NCBI GenBank assembly: GCA_015143295.1
Contig: CM026562.1
Location: 5,990,639 to 6,054,638, forward strand
DNA: 64,000 nucleotides
Reading direction: 5' to 3'
From: Tetracentron sinense
Lineage: Eukaryota; Streptophyta; Magnoliopsida; Trochodendrales; Trochodendraceae
The stretch's first letter is position 1; each line of letters opens with the position of its first letter. The notes under the pieces were generated by a model. The model searched no databases. It saw nothing but the letters and a program-made list of their open reading frames with translations, and was not told where the DNA came from. A program made the translations under genes and the position numbers. Below, piece after piece: positions 22,801-38,512 of this stretch.

Positions 22801-25800
22801 AGACCATGGTGTTGTTAAATCCTTGCGATTTGCGATTCAAATCCTACAATTCGATTCAAATCCCTAGCAAATCGATTTAAATCGTATGTGGAAATCTTAA
22901 TTTGGTAAATCCCATTTGATTTGCGATTTTGATTACAATTTGCGATTCAAATCATAAGATTCAGATGATTCGAGCACGAAACCCTTTTTACGAACCAATA
23001 CTGAAAATTGATTTTTTTAATGTAATTTGTGTATTTAAGGAGAGAGAAGAAACAGAAAAACCCCTATTATGGACATGCCAAAACCCCTATTTGGTTTTTC
23101 TCTCTATTGCTGACATGCTGTGAAATGGGAAAAAAAAATGAGGAAGAAAGATGGAGTTGGATTTTGGGAAAACTTGATATTTTATTTTATTAGTCTATTT
23201 AATTGTACAAGTCTTTTGATACTTGATCTCATACAACATGATTATATGAGTTTACTTTTGTTGATTTATCTTTAATGATATTGGTTTTCTTTTTTCATTT
23301 TATAGAGTTCATTCGCGTTTTTTATAGTGTATGCAATGAAATGTTCATTACTCTCTTTTATCAATAGAATTGAATGAAATCTTTTAGATAATAGATTATT
23401 CTATTTTTTTTTTTTTATTAGGTAATTTTTAAACAATTTTTTTTAAAATGGATTGAATCTTACTATTTATGATTTGAATCTTGATTTGAATCGAATCAGT
23501 CCTAAAATGATTTTACGATTCGACTACGATTTAACAACCTTGATTAGCATACCATAATTCTCATACCTAAACCCAATGTCATTGTATAGGAACGGATCAG
23601 ATGATCAGGTCGACCCCATCCGCTGAGGTTAACTTCACAATTTAGCCTAACATCCAATTCAAGTGCAATAAAAGTTTGAGGTCTTTGAAACCAAATTAGT
23701 TCTTCCGGGACTCTCCCCTTGATTCTGATTTGAAGGAAATTTCCTCAATGCAATTAGACTGTCAAGAGTCCAAATCACCCTCAAGTTTCTAGCAAAAGTC
23801 TTATCCTCCCGGCTAAGGCTTGTCCTCGGGTCCATCATCTCTCCCCAATAGGGAGCGCGTTTATAAGTGGGTGGCAAATCCTAGATGGCATTCTTATCGC
23901 CAACAAGTGTGTGGACGAGCGTCTTAGGTCAGGATTACCAAGGCTTCTTTGCAAAATTAGTATGGAAAAGGCTTATGACCACGTGAACTGGGATTTCCTC
24001 TTCTATGTGATGCATCAAATGGGATTTGGTCCTAAGTGGAGGAGATGGATGTCGGCATGTGTAATTGTATCCTCAGCATCCTTCTCTATACTTCTCAATG
24101 GTAGTTCCAAAGACTTCTTCAAAATCTCCAAAGGATTAAGACAAGGGGACCCCCTTTCCCCAGCACTTTACATCATTGTGTCGGAAGCCTTGAGTTAGAT
24201 GCTCTCGCGAGTAAATGGTGTGGGTTTTGTTGGTTTTTCCATAGGGCATGACTACTTGAGTCTCTCATACCTGCAATTTGCCGATGATACTTTAATATTA
24301 TGTGGAGCTTCCCCTAGCAACTACTCTATCTTAGGTGTTGCGCTGCTTTGAAGCGGTCTCAAGGCTCTGAGTTAATTTGGGTAAGAGCGAAATCGCGAGG
24401 GTGGGTGAGATTTCCAATCCTAAAATGCTAGCACACTGTTTAGGTTGCAAGAGGGGATCCCTTCTGACTAGCTATCTTGGCCTCTTGCTTGGAGCCTCTT
24501 CAAGTCTAAAGCAGTTTGGAACCCAGTTATCGAGAGATTTGTCTCCAGACTAGCTAGTTGGAAATCCCCGTACCTATCTAAGGGTGGCAAGCTAACCCTT
24601 TTCAAAAGCACCCTTCGAAGCCTCCGACTTAGTTCATGTCTGCAATGGTAATCCCTCAATCCATAGCCTTGCTCATTGACCGTGTTCAAAGGAACTTCCT
24701 CTGGAACGAAGGTGATGACAAAAGAAAATACCATCTAATTAATTAGAAGCAAAGAAAATCTGTAATCCTCTAAGTGTCGGGGCCTCAACATTGTTCCAAC
24801 CAACTAGGTCTTCAAGGCCCTCTTGGGAAAATGGGTCTGGCAGTTTGGTGAAGAGCGCGACAGCCTTTGGAGAAAGGTGATCGTAGCTAAATATGAGGCA
24901 GCATCCTGTTAGAAGTCGAACGAGGTCTGTGGGTCGCATGGCATCGATCTATGAGAAGGAATTATGGCTATGGCTACGTGACCCTCATATAAGGTTTAAG
25001 CTAGGAAATGGTACCGAAATTCTATTTTGGGAAGATATCTGGTGTGGCCAATTGAGGCTCATGTAAGATTTTCGGATCATCTATTCCCTATCTCTAAACA
25101 AGAATACCTTAGTTGTTGACTGTGTTGAGAGGGTGGAGAACGAGTCAGTTTGATGTCCCCACATGAGGTGGAACCTGAATGATTGGGAAGTAGACGACTT
25201 GCTACACCTACTAAGTAGACTGGGTTCATCTCCCATAGTTACCCAGGTTGGTGATTATAGGGTCTAGTCAAAATATATCAATGGTCAATTTTCAGTGAGA
25301 TCCCTCTTACAGTCCCTTGCTAGTGCACCAACGCACGCCTTTCCTCATAAGGCTGTTTGGTTCTTAGTCGTCCCATCGAAGGTATCTTTCTTCTTCTGGT
25401 CTACAGCTCTGAACAAGATCCTCACATTAGATCATTTAAAGAGTAGAGAGTGGAGTCTGGCAAACCGTTATCTATGTCTGATTGAGGAAGAGACTCTAGA
25501 TCATTTGACTTTGCATTGTCCGGTTGTCTTTAGGATTTGGGCTTTTTTCCTATTTTGGTTAGGTGTAGAGTGGGTCTTCTCTCTCTCCTTGTTGAGCTTC
25601 TTATCGGGTTGGCGATTGGCGTCCCTGGTGGGGGTAAAGGAAGCAACTTGGTCTCTTCTACCTGGAATTATATCTTGGGGTGTTTGGAAAGAAAGGAATA
25701 GTCGTGTCTTTGATAATTCCTCCTCGTCCAACCCGGCAACCCCTTCATCCTCGCTCGCATTCGGTGCATGGTTGTCAAATGGTCCTCCATCTCACAGTGG

Positions 25801-28800
25801 GGAGGGGATGTGCGGAATATTTTATTATGAGACGATCTACTACTATTTTTCACCTGCTGCCTTTTACTGTTGTACATATCTTTATGTTTCCCGTTCAGTT
25901 TATATCCCTATAAACTGCTGCTTTTCTTTTGCTATATGAATACAATTGATATTTACCAATCAATAAAAAAGTTTCCTCTAGATTCCAAAGAGAGGAATAG
26001 AGCTTGTTGTCGTAGATATAATGAACAATAGAAATTATTTGACCAAGGAACTTCCGAACAGGCTTTTTTAGCTTTGAACTAGGGAAATCCAAGTCCTTCC
26101 TCTAACAAAAAAACAAGATTATCCTTCTTAAACTAAGCATCCTCCCTACAAACTAATAAACTTAATGCCCTCATCAAAGTGTACGGCTCAATGCTAATGG
26201 TTATAATGAAAGAGATTTAATGCCAGAAAATCTGATCCATATGACCTAAAGGCTCCAACCTATGACAAGTTGGTCTGTAACCATTAACCAATGACTAATC
26301 CTGAAGGACAAACATAGACTTGTAAATGCATTGATTGGCCTAACAGCACATAAATACATTTAATGAGATAAATATAACAAGTCTTTAAGTCACTAAAAGG
26401 ATATCACTAAGCGAATACAAACAAATAGAAGTGCGATATATGTCCAGCAAGCGAAGAGCAAATGGCACAAAGTATAAATGGAAATGCCTTTTTCAGGCCA
26501 GATATTCCAACAAGAGCAACCAAGTGCAATATAAAAAGGGCAGAGATCAAACTATTGTTCATAAAACCTAGGCTAAGAATATCGCCGCCTCTATTTGAGC
26601 AGCATGAAAAAAATAAAAGTAAGCCATAGTTGCACAGTTCCATGAACTAACTTAAGTTAGCTACAGATTAACAGAAAAAGGTTCTTAGTCATAGGAAACC
26701 AGAAAAAGAGATGCAGAACCTAGCAAGAAGGAAAAATGAGGCATCAAGAGAAAGTAGTAAAGAGAAGAAATCACATGTTCCTTTATTGTTAGTGGAAGTT
26801 GCAATGAGAGTTTACCTTGGTACGAGGAATCAAAACATTTCTCGGAACGGGCAACCCTGTTGAAGCTGCATATTCTTGTGCTGCTAAAAGCTTTGCCTGC
26901 GTAAAGCGAGTTCCCTCTACGAAAAGTGCTAGCCAAAAAGGCCGAGGGAAATCCTTCAACCGTTCAAGACCTGACTGCAGTATAAATCCATAAAACTCAA
27001 ATGAGATCTCCAAAGTAGTCAAAAAGCATATCCATGTACTCTTGCATCTAAGACATTATAATACCTTCAATGTGCTTTCATCCTTGGCCCAGCTTCTTTC
27101 CAGAAAGACATACTCAGAAAACCACATTGACCAACCTATGACCTGCATAGATTGATCGTATCCTTTATCTCCTAAATCAAAGAACCACTATGATCCTACC
27201 TAGAGCAGAAAGAATAAGTTGAATGATATAAATCAATAAATTCAAAAAAAAAACAGCAAATAAAAGTTGGCAATATGTTGCATTGCACCAAGAATGACAT
27301 TTATCCTTGAAAATTACTTCAACTAAATGCTTCATTCAAAAAAGTTCCACAAGAGATGCATAGTAATTTTCCCAAAAAAAATTGGTTGGATTTGGAGAGC
27401 AGAGTAACCAGATCAGCCGAAAGAAATATCTCAAAACAAGTCAAATGACAATTGCTGCTAGCCAAATGATTACGAAACTACCTATGGAGAAACTGAGGCA
27501 AAACCTTAAACTTGTATTGACTTCTCATATCAAAATGAGAACCAGACTGAGTCTCCACTAACGATCAATGACGCCAAGACACAAGAATCATTTGTTGCTC
27601 TAACTTTCCAAATTATGTTGATCATATCCAAATGTTAGACAATTAAAGATCAGTTTCCTCCGACTTATATAAGGTGAAATACAGTTCGACACTAGATCTG
27701 TTTTTTTTACTTTATAAATAACAATCATGTAAATTTTGAAGTCACTGGTCCCACCCTTTTATAGATATATAATGACTTAAATAAAGTTATAATTGAATTT
27801 GACCAATTAAAATCAGAAGCCTTCATCTTGTCCAGAACAATAGGAACTACATGTCAGATTAAAACTCACCGGAAGAAATTTTGATGATTTCTTCATGACG
27901 GCTAGCGTGCTACCAAGGCAACCTGAACGCTGTTATAAGTAGATTCAATAATCAATTAATAGAGGAAAAAAATAACATGAATTAAACATGATATGAAAAG
28001 GATGGGTCTCAAATCAGCAACAGTACAACCGATTTCATAAGATGAGCATGTGGATGTATGAATATATGTATGCAGGTATTTTTTTTTATCTATATGCAAT
28101 TTACAGTGATATAAGATAAGCACCTGAGCTAAAACCCATCCGACAAGCCAATCAATATCACTTTTGTGATTGGATATGACAAGTGCATGTTCTTTGCCTG
28201 TAAAATATCCAAACATAAGCCGAATAGCAGCTGTTTAAAGAGGTGATGTATACTTTTCACTTTATTACCAGGGGAAAAAAACTGCTATTCAACCAAGAAA
28301 TACTTTTGGCCTTACCCATTAATCGGAAAGTTTCCGAATCTGCATAGAGTTGGACCTGCAGCCAGAGAAGTTTTAGCCAGTTAAGACTGCTCATTTTTTC
28401 AGATGCCACATATATTTAACTATAAGCTTCCAAATCATAAGGAACAATTTGCATGTTATTGGATAAATTTTCTTTGTTATGTATGACATGGATATGAATT
28501 ATGATGTCATTTTATTCATGGACCGGAGGAATGAAACGCCTCAAGATATAAAACTAAAATTGAAAATGACGTAGATGAAGTGAATCCACAAAGATCTTAC
28601 AGAATACCAACTTTTTTTTTTAAACGACAAACCAATTTTCAACTTTTAGAGAAGTAAGAAAATCTTAAAAATGCAAGAACACAATAATGCATATGGGTAA
28701 AGTTTTATGAACTTCATCTGGGAAAGTCAACTTGCTATATTTAGAAATAAATAAAATTCCTTCTTGGAAATCATGGCCTTTATGAGTTTAATTCAAAAAA

Positions 28801-31800
28801 TAAGAGATAAGCCGTTCCCACAGTTCATGAAATAGCTGTGTTCCATAGATGATTGAGAAAGGGAAGAAAAAAGGATAGGGGATAAGCATGTAAATTTCTT
28901 TTTGTGCAATTACTTAGGTGGATACCCATCAGAAAATTCAGTATTTTCTACGAATGCTTATTGAACAAAACAGTTGCAATATTAATTTCAATTACCTGTG
29001 GGTGTCAAAACAAATTCGAAAATAAAAGATGAATATAGGTATGAAGAAATTATTGCTCGAGTTTCTAACACAGCATTTTCCAATTATGATAAGTCATACA
29101 AAGTAACCCCCCACCCTGGAGATACATAAAGTGGCGAGGGATAGTTGAAGGAACTAGTCATTGACAAAACCAGTACTCGCACAATGACAAGGAAGGATAT
29201 CAACTGCCGACAAAATGGACAGTAGCCCTCCCTCCCTCCATAAAGTGGCAAGGGTTAGCTGAGGGAATTAGAGTCACTTACAAAAAAAGTACTCGCACAA
29301 TGACAGAGATGGAGATCAATTGCTGATGAAATGGAGAGTAGCCCCCCCTCCTCTCTATCTCTCCTAACTCCTAAGCATGTGAGGTATGAACCCCATACGA
29401 TGTATTATGCTCACAAAGGATAGTGCCATCAGATAATCCCCATCAAGCAAGTCCTGGCAACCACATGGTCAATACCTGACAGATTCATCACTTACCATAA
29501 AATATAGTTCGAATAGCTCATATGATCTGAACAATTCTACCCCTCTCCATCCACTAAACATCAACGATGGTGTAAGTAATGCAAACAGATTAGCTTATCA
29601 ACGTTGGCATTTCACTCACATAATTATTTCTCTTATATTAATTATGGTTCCAACCATCCAGCCCAAGATAAATATATCAATAAACCAAATAAATTTGCTA
29701 CAAGAAGCTTCTATTATGGTGATGCTCTTTTGCTTGGGAATTTTGATCCTTTCCTCCCATAACTAGCTACTGCTACTATGACTATGAGTACATACACCTC
29801 TAATGCCACCAATTTTGTATTATTTGCATCTGCTTACTGTTTGTGATCATATATTAGTAAATATTGTGAAGGTGTCATTTTATTTAATAAAGTCACATTT
29901 CAGATCTACATATAATATTATAATGACACCGTCTAGTACCTTGACATTTTCTTGTACCACACTTGCCCGCTTTAACTCGCGCTTAATGCAACTAAGATAT
30001 GAATCTAGAATAATCAACCACCTAAAGACAATTTTACAAGTAAATGCAATCTCATTCCTTTGATACGCCATTGAAAAGTGTCACATGCTAAAGGCTCAAC
30101 TAAATATCTGCCAATACCTTATCAACAGGAAGATGATCCATAATCTCCCTTATCCAACTTCAGTCAGTGTAATATTGAATGGACACTATGCGATTCAACC
30201 TTTTGTGAAATCTACGACCTTGGGATATAATGTATGCAACATTGTTCTCACCAAAATATGACACTTATCCTAAAAATGTCTGTCAAGTCCTCCACCTCCT
30301 AAAAGCAATGTTTAAGTTTCAGCTTTGCAAAAAATAAATGGCATTTTCAAAATGGGACATTTGGCATGATATTTTCACAATTGTGTAATTTTTTGTAGTT
30401 GGAGGGAATAAAAAGTCTCAATGAATTTTCATGAAATGTTTAAAAAGACATTATTACACTTTAGGATTCAAAATATATATTAAAAAAATGAATGAATGAT
30501 ATGAAAGGATACAAGTTTGGAGGCAAAACTACTGGCTAAAGGGCGTATATGATACTCTGACATCTAAGATTACATTCATACTTGTATTATAAATCTAAAA
30601 TTCAACGAAATAAATAAATTAACTCAAATAGTACAGAATTGGAATCTTGCAAATGATGTTGTATTAATTGATAAAACTAAAGAGGAGTAAAATGCAAAAC
30701 TAGAATTGTGGAGGGATATCTTGGAATTTAAGGGTTTTAAAATAAGTTGGACCAAGACAAAATATTTGAAATGTGACTTTAGGAAGAAAACGAATAAGGT
30801 GGATGTGGTTAGAATTGATGATCAGGAGATTCCCCCAAAGTGACCAGTATCTCAGCTCAATTATTCTTAAGGATTGATAGATTGAGAAGGATGTTTCCCA
30901 TAAAATTAATTTTAGGTGGCTAAAGTTGAGATGTGCTTCAAAGTGGTGTGTGACCAACACATTCCGATCAAACTAAAAGGAAAGTTTAATAAGACAGAAA
31001 TAAGACCTAGCTATGCTCTATGGTGCAGAATGTTGATAAATTAAGAAGCAACATAATAATAGAATTAATGTAACTGAGATGAGGATGTTGAGAAATGAGA
31101 TAGATAAGGAAAAAGATAGCGAAAGAGAATATCCGAAATGAGCATATTTTAGAGAATCTTAGGGTAACTCTACTAGGTGACAAAATAAAGGAAAACAACT
31201 AAGATGGTTTGGACATGTTCAACGAAGACAACTAACAGCTCCAGTGAGATTGAGTAAATACTAAAAGTTGAAGGCTCTAAAAGAAGGAAGGAAAAGCCAA
31301 AAATGACGTGGAAAGATATTATGAGAAAAGATCTCATAACAACGATGTAAGTATGTAACTAAAGCTATGGCTTTCAATAAAACAGAATAGCGAAATAGGA
31401 TTACGGATGCCAATCCCAAGTATTTGGGACAATGCACCAATGCTGATGATGAAACAGTACAATCAATAAGCAACCTAGTTAACCTGATTCTAAATATTAT
31501 TTTTTGTAAAATGTAATATTTAAATAAAGAACTTATTACTGATTTTTTTATGGTTCCATTTATAGATCGACTTTCAATGTTTTCACATATTGTTACCCAT
31601 CAAAAAATGTTTCACGTATTGTTGTTTAGGGCCTAAACATAAAGATTTCATATGAAAAGTGGAATAGAAAGTTGAGGTTACCCTATTTTTTTCCATTCTT
31701 CACCTAATAAATCAAGCAATCATCTTTACATTTAGAATATATAGTTATATACAACAGAGATCCATAGATCAGATTTATTTACACGTAATCAAGGTAAAAT

Positions 31801-34537
31801 AGGTCTAATCCAATATCTAAAAAAGGATATTGAGAAAAAGAAGGGAAAAATGAACCCTGGGTTGAAAATCACATACTATACCATGTACCGTCAATTTCTC
31901 TCAAATTTCACAGTTTAGATTGATGACTCATTTGATAGAGCTGTTGATCCTCACTAGAGAACCCAATCAAACAAATAAGTTATTTATGGGATTGAAACAA
32001 AAAATGGGTGTTTAGTTGATATTTCGAAATACTTCAACTAAATTTAAGAAATTTGTAAATTATTAACACAAATTAGCCAAAATATTGTGATATTTTGTAA
32101 AGAGAGCATTGTTGGGCGATGGCACTCTCCCTGAGTCCCAGCAACCAGCTCAGCTGTAGTGAGTCCGAAGGGGACACTAAAGTGTTGCGAGTCAATATAC
32201 TTCACCACTTTCAAAGATTCGATGATCCAACTAGGTAGTGGGGATGTGAGGCCTTCCTATTAGGGAGGAAGTAGAACACAATTAGGGGAGTTCTTTAACC
32301 AATGGGGACCTTTATCGAAACCATCGTTCTTAACCAAGTTATCTCTTGTGGGCATGGGAGCACAAGTAGGATTTTCTTGCACACCTGGGTTGTGAAATAT
32401 CACCTTAGCAATAATAGAGATTGTTCTAAATCCTCAAGCATAAGAATCGCCTCCATTACTGTTGTAGGTGTCAGAAGAGGTAGGTCCCCTAGCTGAGGAA
32501 CTAAAACCCTTAAGACCTCATATTGAGCACATGCCCTTGATACGCCAAATGTTGGGGAGTAGAGAGAGTCTGGTTTAACTGGTATGGCTTGGGAGATTGA
32601 GGCCTCATTGCCAAGCCTCACAGTGTGGACACCAAGTGCTACAGAAAAGTACATTCCACCGGGTTGCAGGCCTTGCGGCTCACCGGAGATGTACTTGACA
32701 AAGCCATTGGGCCCTTCTTCAAAGTTTCGATTTGAGAGAAGTCCTAAGTATGTAGCAGCAAGCATCAAAAGAGGTTCTATGTAAAGTATTCAAGCATATC
32801 TTAGCGTATTTTAAATTTGAAGTATTCAAGCATATTTAATTTTTTTGACGTATCAACTGTATCCACAATATGCCCATTGAGATCAACATTTTGAACTATA
32901 CAACCATCTTGTAAGAAAAGACATTGCGATAGCCTTAAGAAAAAACAAAAACTCCAAATTTCCATTTCCAACTTGCAACAAATGGATACATGACGTCTAT
33001 ACCCCTCTCTTGGTCCAAGCACATCGAACATCTGTTTAGTATAAACTATTTTATATTGGTGAGATTTTTTTTGTCGGCAAAGCATCAGACATATATATAT
33101 TTATAAATATGGGGCAAATAACAACTTACAAACGGCTCAAAAAATCACAAGATATCACAAAGATTACGAACCCATAGGCTGAGACAAGCACAACAGAAAA
33201 AAGAGGAAGAAAAGAGAACAAGATAAGATAATAAGAGAGGAAAAAACCCAAAAAGAAACTTCTACTAAATCACCCTAACACAGAAAAATCTGATAATTAG
33301 AGGTCCCTCCTGACTAAAACTTTTTAACATGATCAGAGACGATGTATCCCCCACAAATCCTCTGAGGGGAAAATCACGTCACCAAAAACTCGTTAGTTCC
33401 TCTCTTTCCATATCGACCAAGATATTGCCCCTGGTAAAAGAGTCCATAGAGTTGTGATAGGAGCCTCTAACGTTGCCGATAGCCAACAGAATAAGAAGCC
33501 CTGAAAGGAAAAAAGGGAAGACCCAAGCCACACTCATCCGCAAGAGGAAATGATTCCAAACTTCTCTTGTGTAAGGACAATGTAACAGCAAGTGGTCCAC
33601 TGACTCTTATAACACACAGCACAAAAAACAGGAATTAGCCTTCCTCCACTCTTTGTTTTTTAGATGATCACAAGTGATAACTTCGTCCAAGGAATCCAAC
33701 CATAAAAAGAAAGATATCTTGGATGGATCTCCCGGATTTCAGACAATTCGGAAAGGAAAAGTAAGAGAAAAGGTGTCGCAGACACTAAAGTGAGGGATCT
33801 CACTGAAAGCTGACACTTGCTGTTTAAGGACCAAACACATTTATCTCTAAGGTGAGGATGAATGACTACCTTCTCAAGGCAACTTAAAAACCTAGCTAGC
33901 TCCTCCAACTCCCGGCCGTTAAGACTACGATGCAGCCTAAGGCTACGTACTGTTGCATCTTCCACTATCTCAAAATTGGACAAGCAAAAGTCTTTATATT
34001 CCCCAAACTCTCTATTCATTAGTGAATCACAATGAACTTTCTTTAAGAGCGCCTCTCTCGTGATGGGTGCTCTCGAAGAAGCCTTGCGGCAAAGAGATTT
34101 CCTTCTCTCCCATCATAATTCATTTAACTGGCATAAATTACCTTCTAATTCCAATGCATAATAGTCCTATTAGCCTACCTCCGAATTTCAACGAGTCACT
34201 ACAATTATCAACTTTTTTGCTCACTAAAATTCTCTGCTTTAGAATTCCATAGACTAAATCACATTTATTATTTTCTAGTTCTTTGAGTTATAATTGTTGT
34301 TTTCTAGTTCTTTTAAACTCAATTTTTCTGGTTAACTAATTTGTCTTGAAGTTTGACTGCCTGGATGGAAATATCACGCCTAATTATTCTCCTTACATTG
34401 AAATTTTTGCCATAAATTTGACCATCATAACCCAACTAGGATTAGCCTTGATAACTTAGTGTGAATCTTGCCTATGTGTAAGATTACAGTTGTATTTATT
34501 TTTCAACAATTAGTGTACACAACATTCTCTCTCTCTC

Positions 34538-34569
<32 letters not shown>

Positions 34570-34689
34570 GGTAATACTAGATCTATTTTCTTCCATTAAG
34601 AGAAAGACACGTGTTTTGCACTCACAATCTTGTTCACTCATAAAGAGAGTATATTAACTATTAACAAATAAAGCGTTGCTAGCATTTTC

Positions 34690-34725
<36 letters not shown>

Positions 34726-37700
34726 AGTAAGCTTTAGCTACTTCTGTATTAACAAAGAAAGTGTTGCTATATATATACTTATATATAAGAGTAAGCTTTA
34801 GCTAGTCTGGTAGGTCCATTAAGGACAATGGAATGAAGGTACCCTTGACTGGACCAACCTTACTAAAGTCAAGACATGGAATAAGATCACAATTCGACTC
34901 CCCACTATTGAATAGAACCCATTTGTGTTAGCCAAAACTGCATATTTGTTGAGTTCGGTCAGGTTCAACTTCCCCCTCTGGCCCCTCTGAACCAATGGCT
35001 AAAGCTTTGACAACTTCTAGTAAACTGCCAGTCTCTGAGTTTTCTTTAGGGGCCCCATCTCTTCTTCAGCTCAGACATAAATAGGGGTGGCAATCCGGCC
35101 CTCAAATGAGGGGGGAGGCTGCCCGACCTAACACTTGTAAATCCGCAAATCTAAGGGTTGTTTTTTTTCATCCTAAGTTCCGCATGCCGGGTAGGGCCAA
35201 ATTTTCGAAAGCCCTCTAACTTGAGAGCTGAGCTAGGGCCTTGCTTGGCTCTACCCTCCCGATCTGGTCATACATAAGGATAGCAATCTGTTACTCCAAT
35301 GAAGGGGTCCCAGCTCGACCCTCACAAGCCCGCAAATTCGAAGACTTTTTACTTTCCTAAGGCCTGCGGGCTGGGTAGGGCCAGATTTTCGAAAGCCCAC
35401 TAACTTGAGAGCCAGGCTAGGGCCTTGCCCTCCTCAGCCCGACCCTCCAAATGCTCTACTACACCATAATATATATATTTATATATATAGTAATGTATAT
35501 TATATAAAATCTGAACTATACATACATTAGTTATAATTTATATATACTTTACATAACAACCTTTCAATACTATGCCTTATATTAATATTGTGTCAAAATG
35601 GCTTTTATGTTAGTATTGTGTTAAATTTAGATATATACTTGTACTATGTTTTATGTCAGTAGACTCGATCAAGGTTCTAAATATCAATATCGCATGACAT
35701 TTTGCATCGGTGGGATAAAAATATTTCGGAGATATATTATTTATCGGGGATTTATGGCAAAATGGGGGGAAAATTGCGGCAAAACATAGAATTTTTCAGT
35801 GAAAATAGATGCTAATACACATTTGATAATAAAATATTTTTTTAAAAAACAATGTATATAAGAGATGCAATAGAAAGGGGGCAAAGATGTGCGTTGACGA
35901 CAATGTATGATTGATTCATATTCATCATTAACTTACATAAAATGTTTCATTCATTTTTCAGTCAATCATAAATTTAAAATTCATAAGATTCATAACAATA
36001 CAAACATACATAATAATAATTCAACCCACCTCAAGAACTACAGTCCAAATCAAAAGGAGTTACGCAAAGGCTCAGTCTTGACCAGTGTTTTAAAAAGCGT
36101 GTGAAACTTACGCCTTGAGGCTCGCCTCAGGGCGAGGCTTAAGGAAAACGCCTTGAGGCTCAACCATGAGGTTTAAACCCCATGAGACTCATATGAAGCA
36201 CACAACTCATGCCTTGAAGCTCGCTTTATGTCTATGACGTACATCTCATACATTAACTGGAATTAGGTTTCTAGCCACAATTGAGACTTAAATGTTTTTT
36301 TTAAAATTTGTTTATTGTTTCAACTAATTTATATAATATTTCATATGACTGTGTATGTGTGTGCCCACACGAACACACACAATGTACACGAATACAAATA
36401 TATATGTATATATATATCAATGTATCTCTTTCTGTCTATAGATATATATGGTATATATGTATATATACTATAATTTTTCATTAACTTTTTGGAATTTTTT
36501 TTTAAAATTTTCTTATATTTTATTTATTTGTTAAAATGAGGGAGCATGAAACTTTCTTGTGAGGCTTACGCCTCGAGGCTTACGCCTTACGCATCTTAAG
36601 GTCCTAACGCTTCGCCTCACGCCTTCACGTTTTAAAACATTGGTCTTAACTAGGCTGACAATAATACTGATTATCCATAGATATACAATATTATGCCCCA
36701 CTCATCACATTATGGTACATTAATGTATACTCAAGTACATAACGTTGATAATCATTTGGTCCAAAATGTAGCAACATGCCTATTGGTGGATACTGTGAGA
36801 ACTGAGACACAACTGTCATCGACACTAGCACATGAGGGCCGAGGTTGTACACCTCCATACCCATATGGATATGGCTCATACCCAGAAACCTATCCATATG
36901 GATATTGGCCCTCTAGTTGTGCATAGCTATGTTCCTGCAAGCACAATTGTCACTGGCATTGCCACATAAGGCTCTACACTCTCATACTCATATTCATACG
37001 ACTCATACCTAGATTTATATGCATATGATTCTTTTGGAATTTAAATTTTGGAGTATTTTAAGTGGAGGGTACCCATAATATGTTTGATTTTTTTTTTATA
37101 GCTTAGATGTAAGTCTTTTTTCAGTTGACTGTTAGTTGACTTTTTGACCATGTAGATAAAAATAATTTTTAAGACTAAAATATGAGATTTTTTTCACCAG
37201 ACTTTTGAGTTTTAGTAATGTTTTGATATGGTAGAATTTATGAAATTTTAAAATTTGAGAAATACCTTAGCATTTGAAGGTTACAATTCACAAAAAGACG
37301 CTAAAAATGGATTTGTTCTTGAACTGGGAAGTTGACTTTTTATTCTTCAAGAATTTGGAACTATGATAATTTTTATTAAATTCAAATGGAGGGTATAACC
37401 TTATTTACATATAAATATCTTAAGTAAATGAAAGAAAATTAAAATAAAATCATTTACTTAAATGATATTTTATGTAAACAAAATAGAGTGAGGCAATGAG
37501 CTTCACTCTCATACCCAAAGGCCAAAGCCTTTTATAAAAAAAAATTCAAAACACATATATCGGTCAATATTGCACGTACCCAAAGGCCAAAGTCTTTAAT
37601 TAAAAAAAATTCAAAACACATATATCAGTCAATATTGCACAATATCGGTGATATACCATCGATATCATGAAAAAAAAAAACCTGCACTATATAGATGTGT

Positions 37701-38446
37701 CGGATCCATGCGATATCGATAGATATCGGTGATATATCGCCGATATTGTCGATATTTTGTTCCATGGATTCGGTACTATATTAAAATTAGATACATGTAA
37801 CATGATAGTACTATACCATATGCAAATATTGTTTCAAAATGCCTTATGTTAGTACTACTTGAAAAGAAAAAATATATAGCTAAAACACATATCAAAATAT
37901 TGAATATAATCACATATTATATACAATTTCATTATAAAAGAAAAGTTAACACATTATACTATTTTTAAATTAATAAAAATATTTTACTTTGGCACCAAGT
38001 AAACAAATAAAAATTAGAACTTCACTATGTTGCTCTTTGCGTTGCATCCCCCATCCAAAGACTGGATAAAGTAGGAGGGTTGATTTCAGGTTGGTATCCG
38101 GTGGTGGTGTTGGAAAACATTACTCTTCTTTTAGGCCTTGGCCTGACCCTAGCCCTTGAGGGTAGGGCTTGGGCCTAGCCAATTCTGGCCCTCCGAGTGC
38201 AAGGGCCTAACCCTTGTAGGTGGGGGTTGGGCCCAGTAAGACCTAGGCCTTATCCTTTGACAGTCCTCCTGTATTTGGAGTTGGGAAATTTTGGCGTAGG
38301 ATCTAGATAAATAAGAACCTTACTACTGAAGTCTTCCCATTAATTCCCAATGAATCTTTTTTCTCCTCACGAATTGAATGAACCAAGTTCACTTATAGGA
38401 GAGTGAGGAAGAGATTCAAACAATCAACTTCCTTTGATGTCCCACG

Positions 38447-38512
<66 letters not shown>

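Larger units (their letters stand above)
35664..37770. repeat. Putative transposon rich in ATATCG words, host of a nested MITE
   Basis: Both outer parts carry mirror-image words: left AAATATCAATATCGCATG, ATCGGTGGGATAAAA; right CGATATCGATAGATATCGG, GCCGATATTGTCGATATTTTG. This suggests one element with long subterminal inverted repeats, opened by the hAT MITE at 36083. A plus-strand open stretch (36693-36926) encodes [19 protein letters not shown], which could be the remnant of a transposase tail but is not recognised. Ends are not defined. Confidence 0.35.

Noticed and set aside
32400..32768. Possible functional DUF642 gene
   Set aside because: Frameshifts, several stops and missing N- and C-terminal parts show it is a pseudogene.
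36693..36926. [20 protein letters not shown] open frame as a gene
   Set aside because: Short, isolated in an intron and in repeat sequence; kept only as a possible transposon tail.
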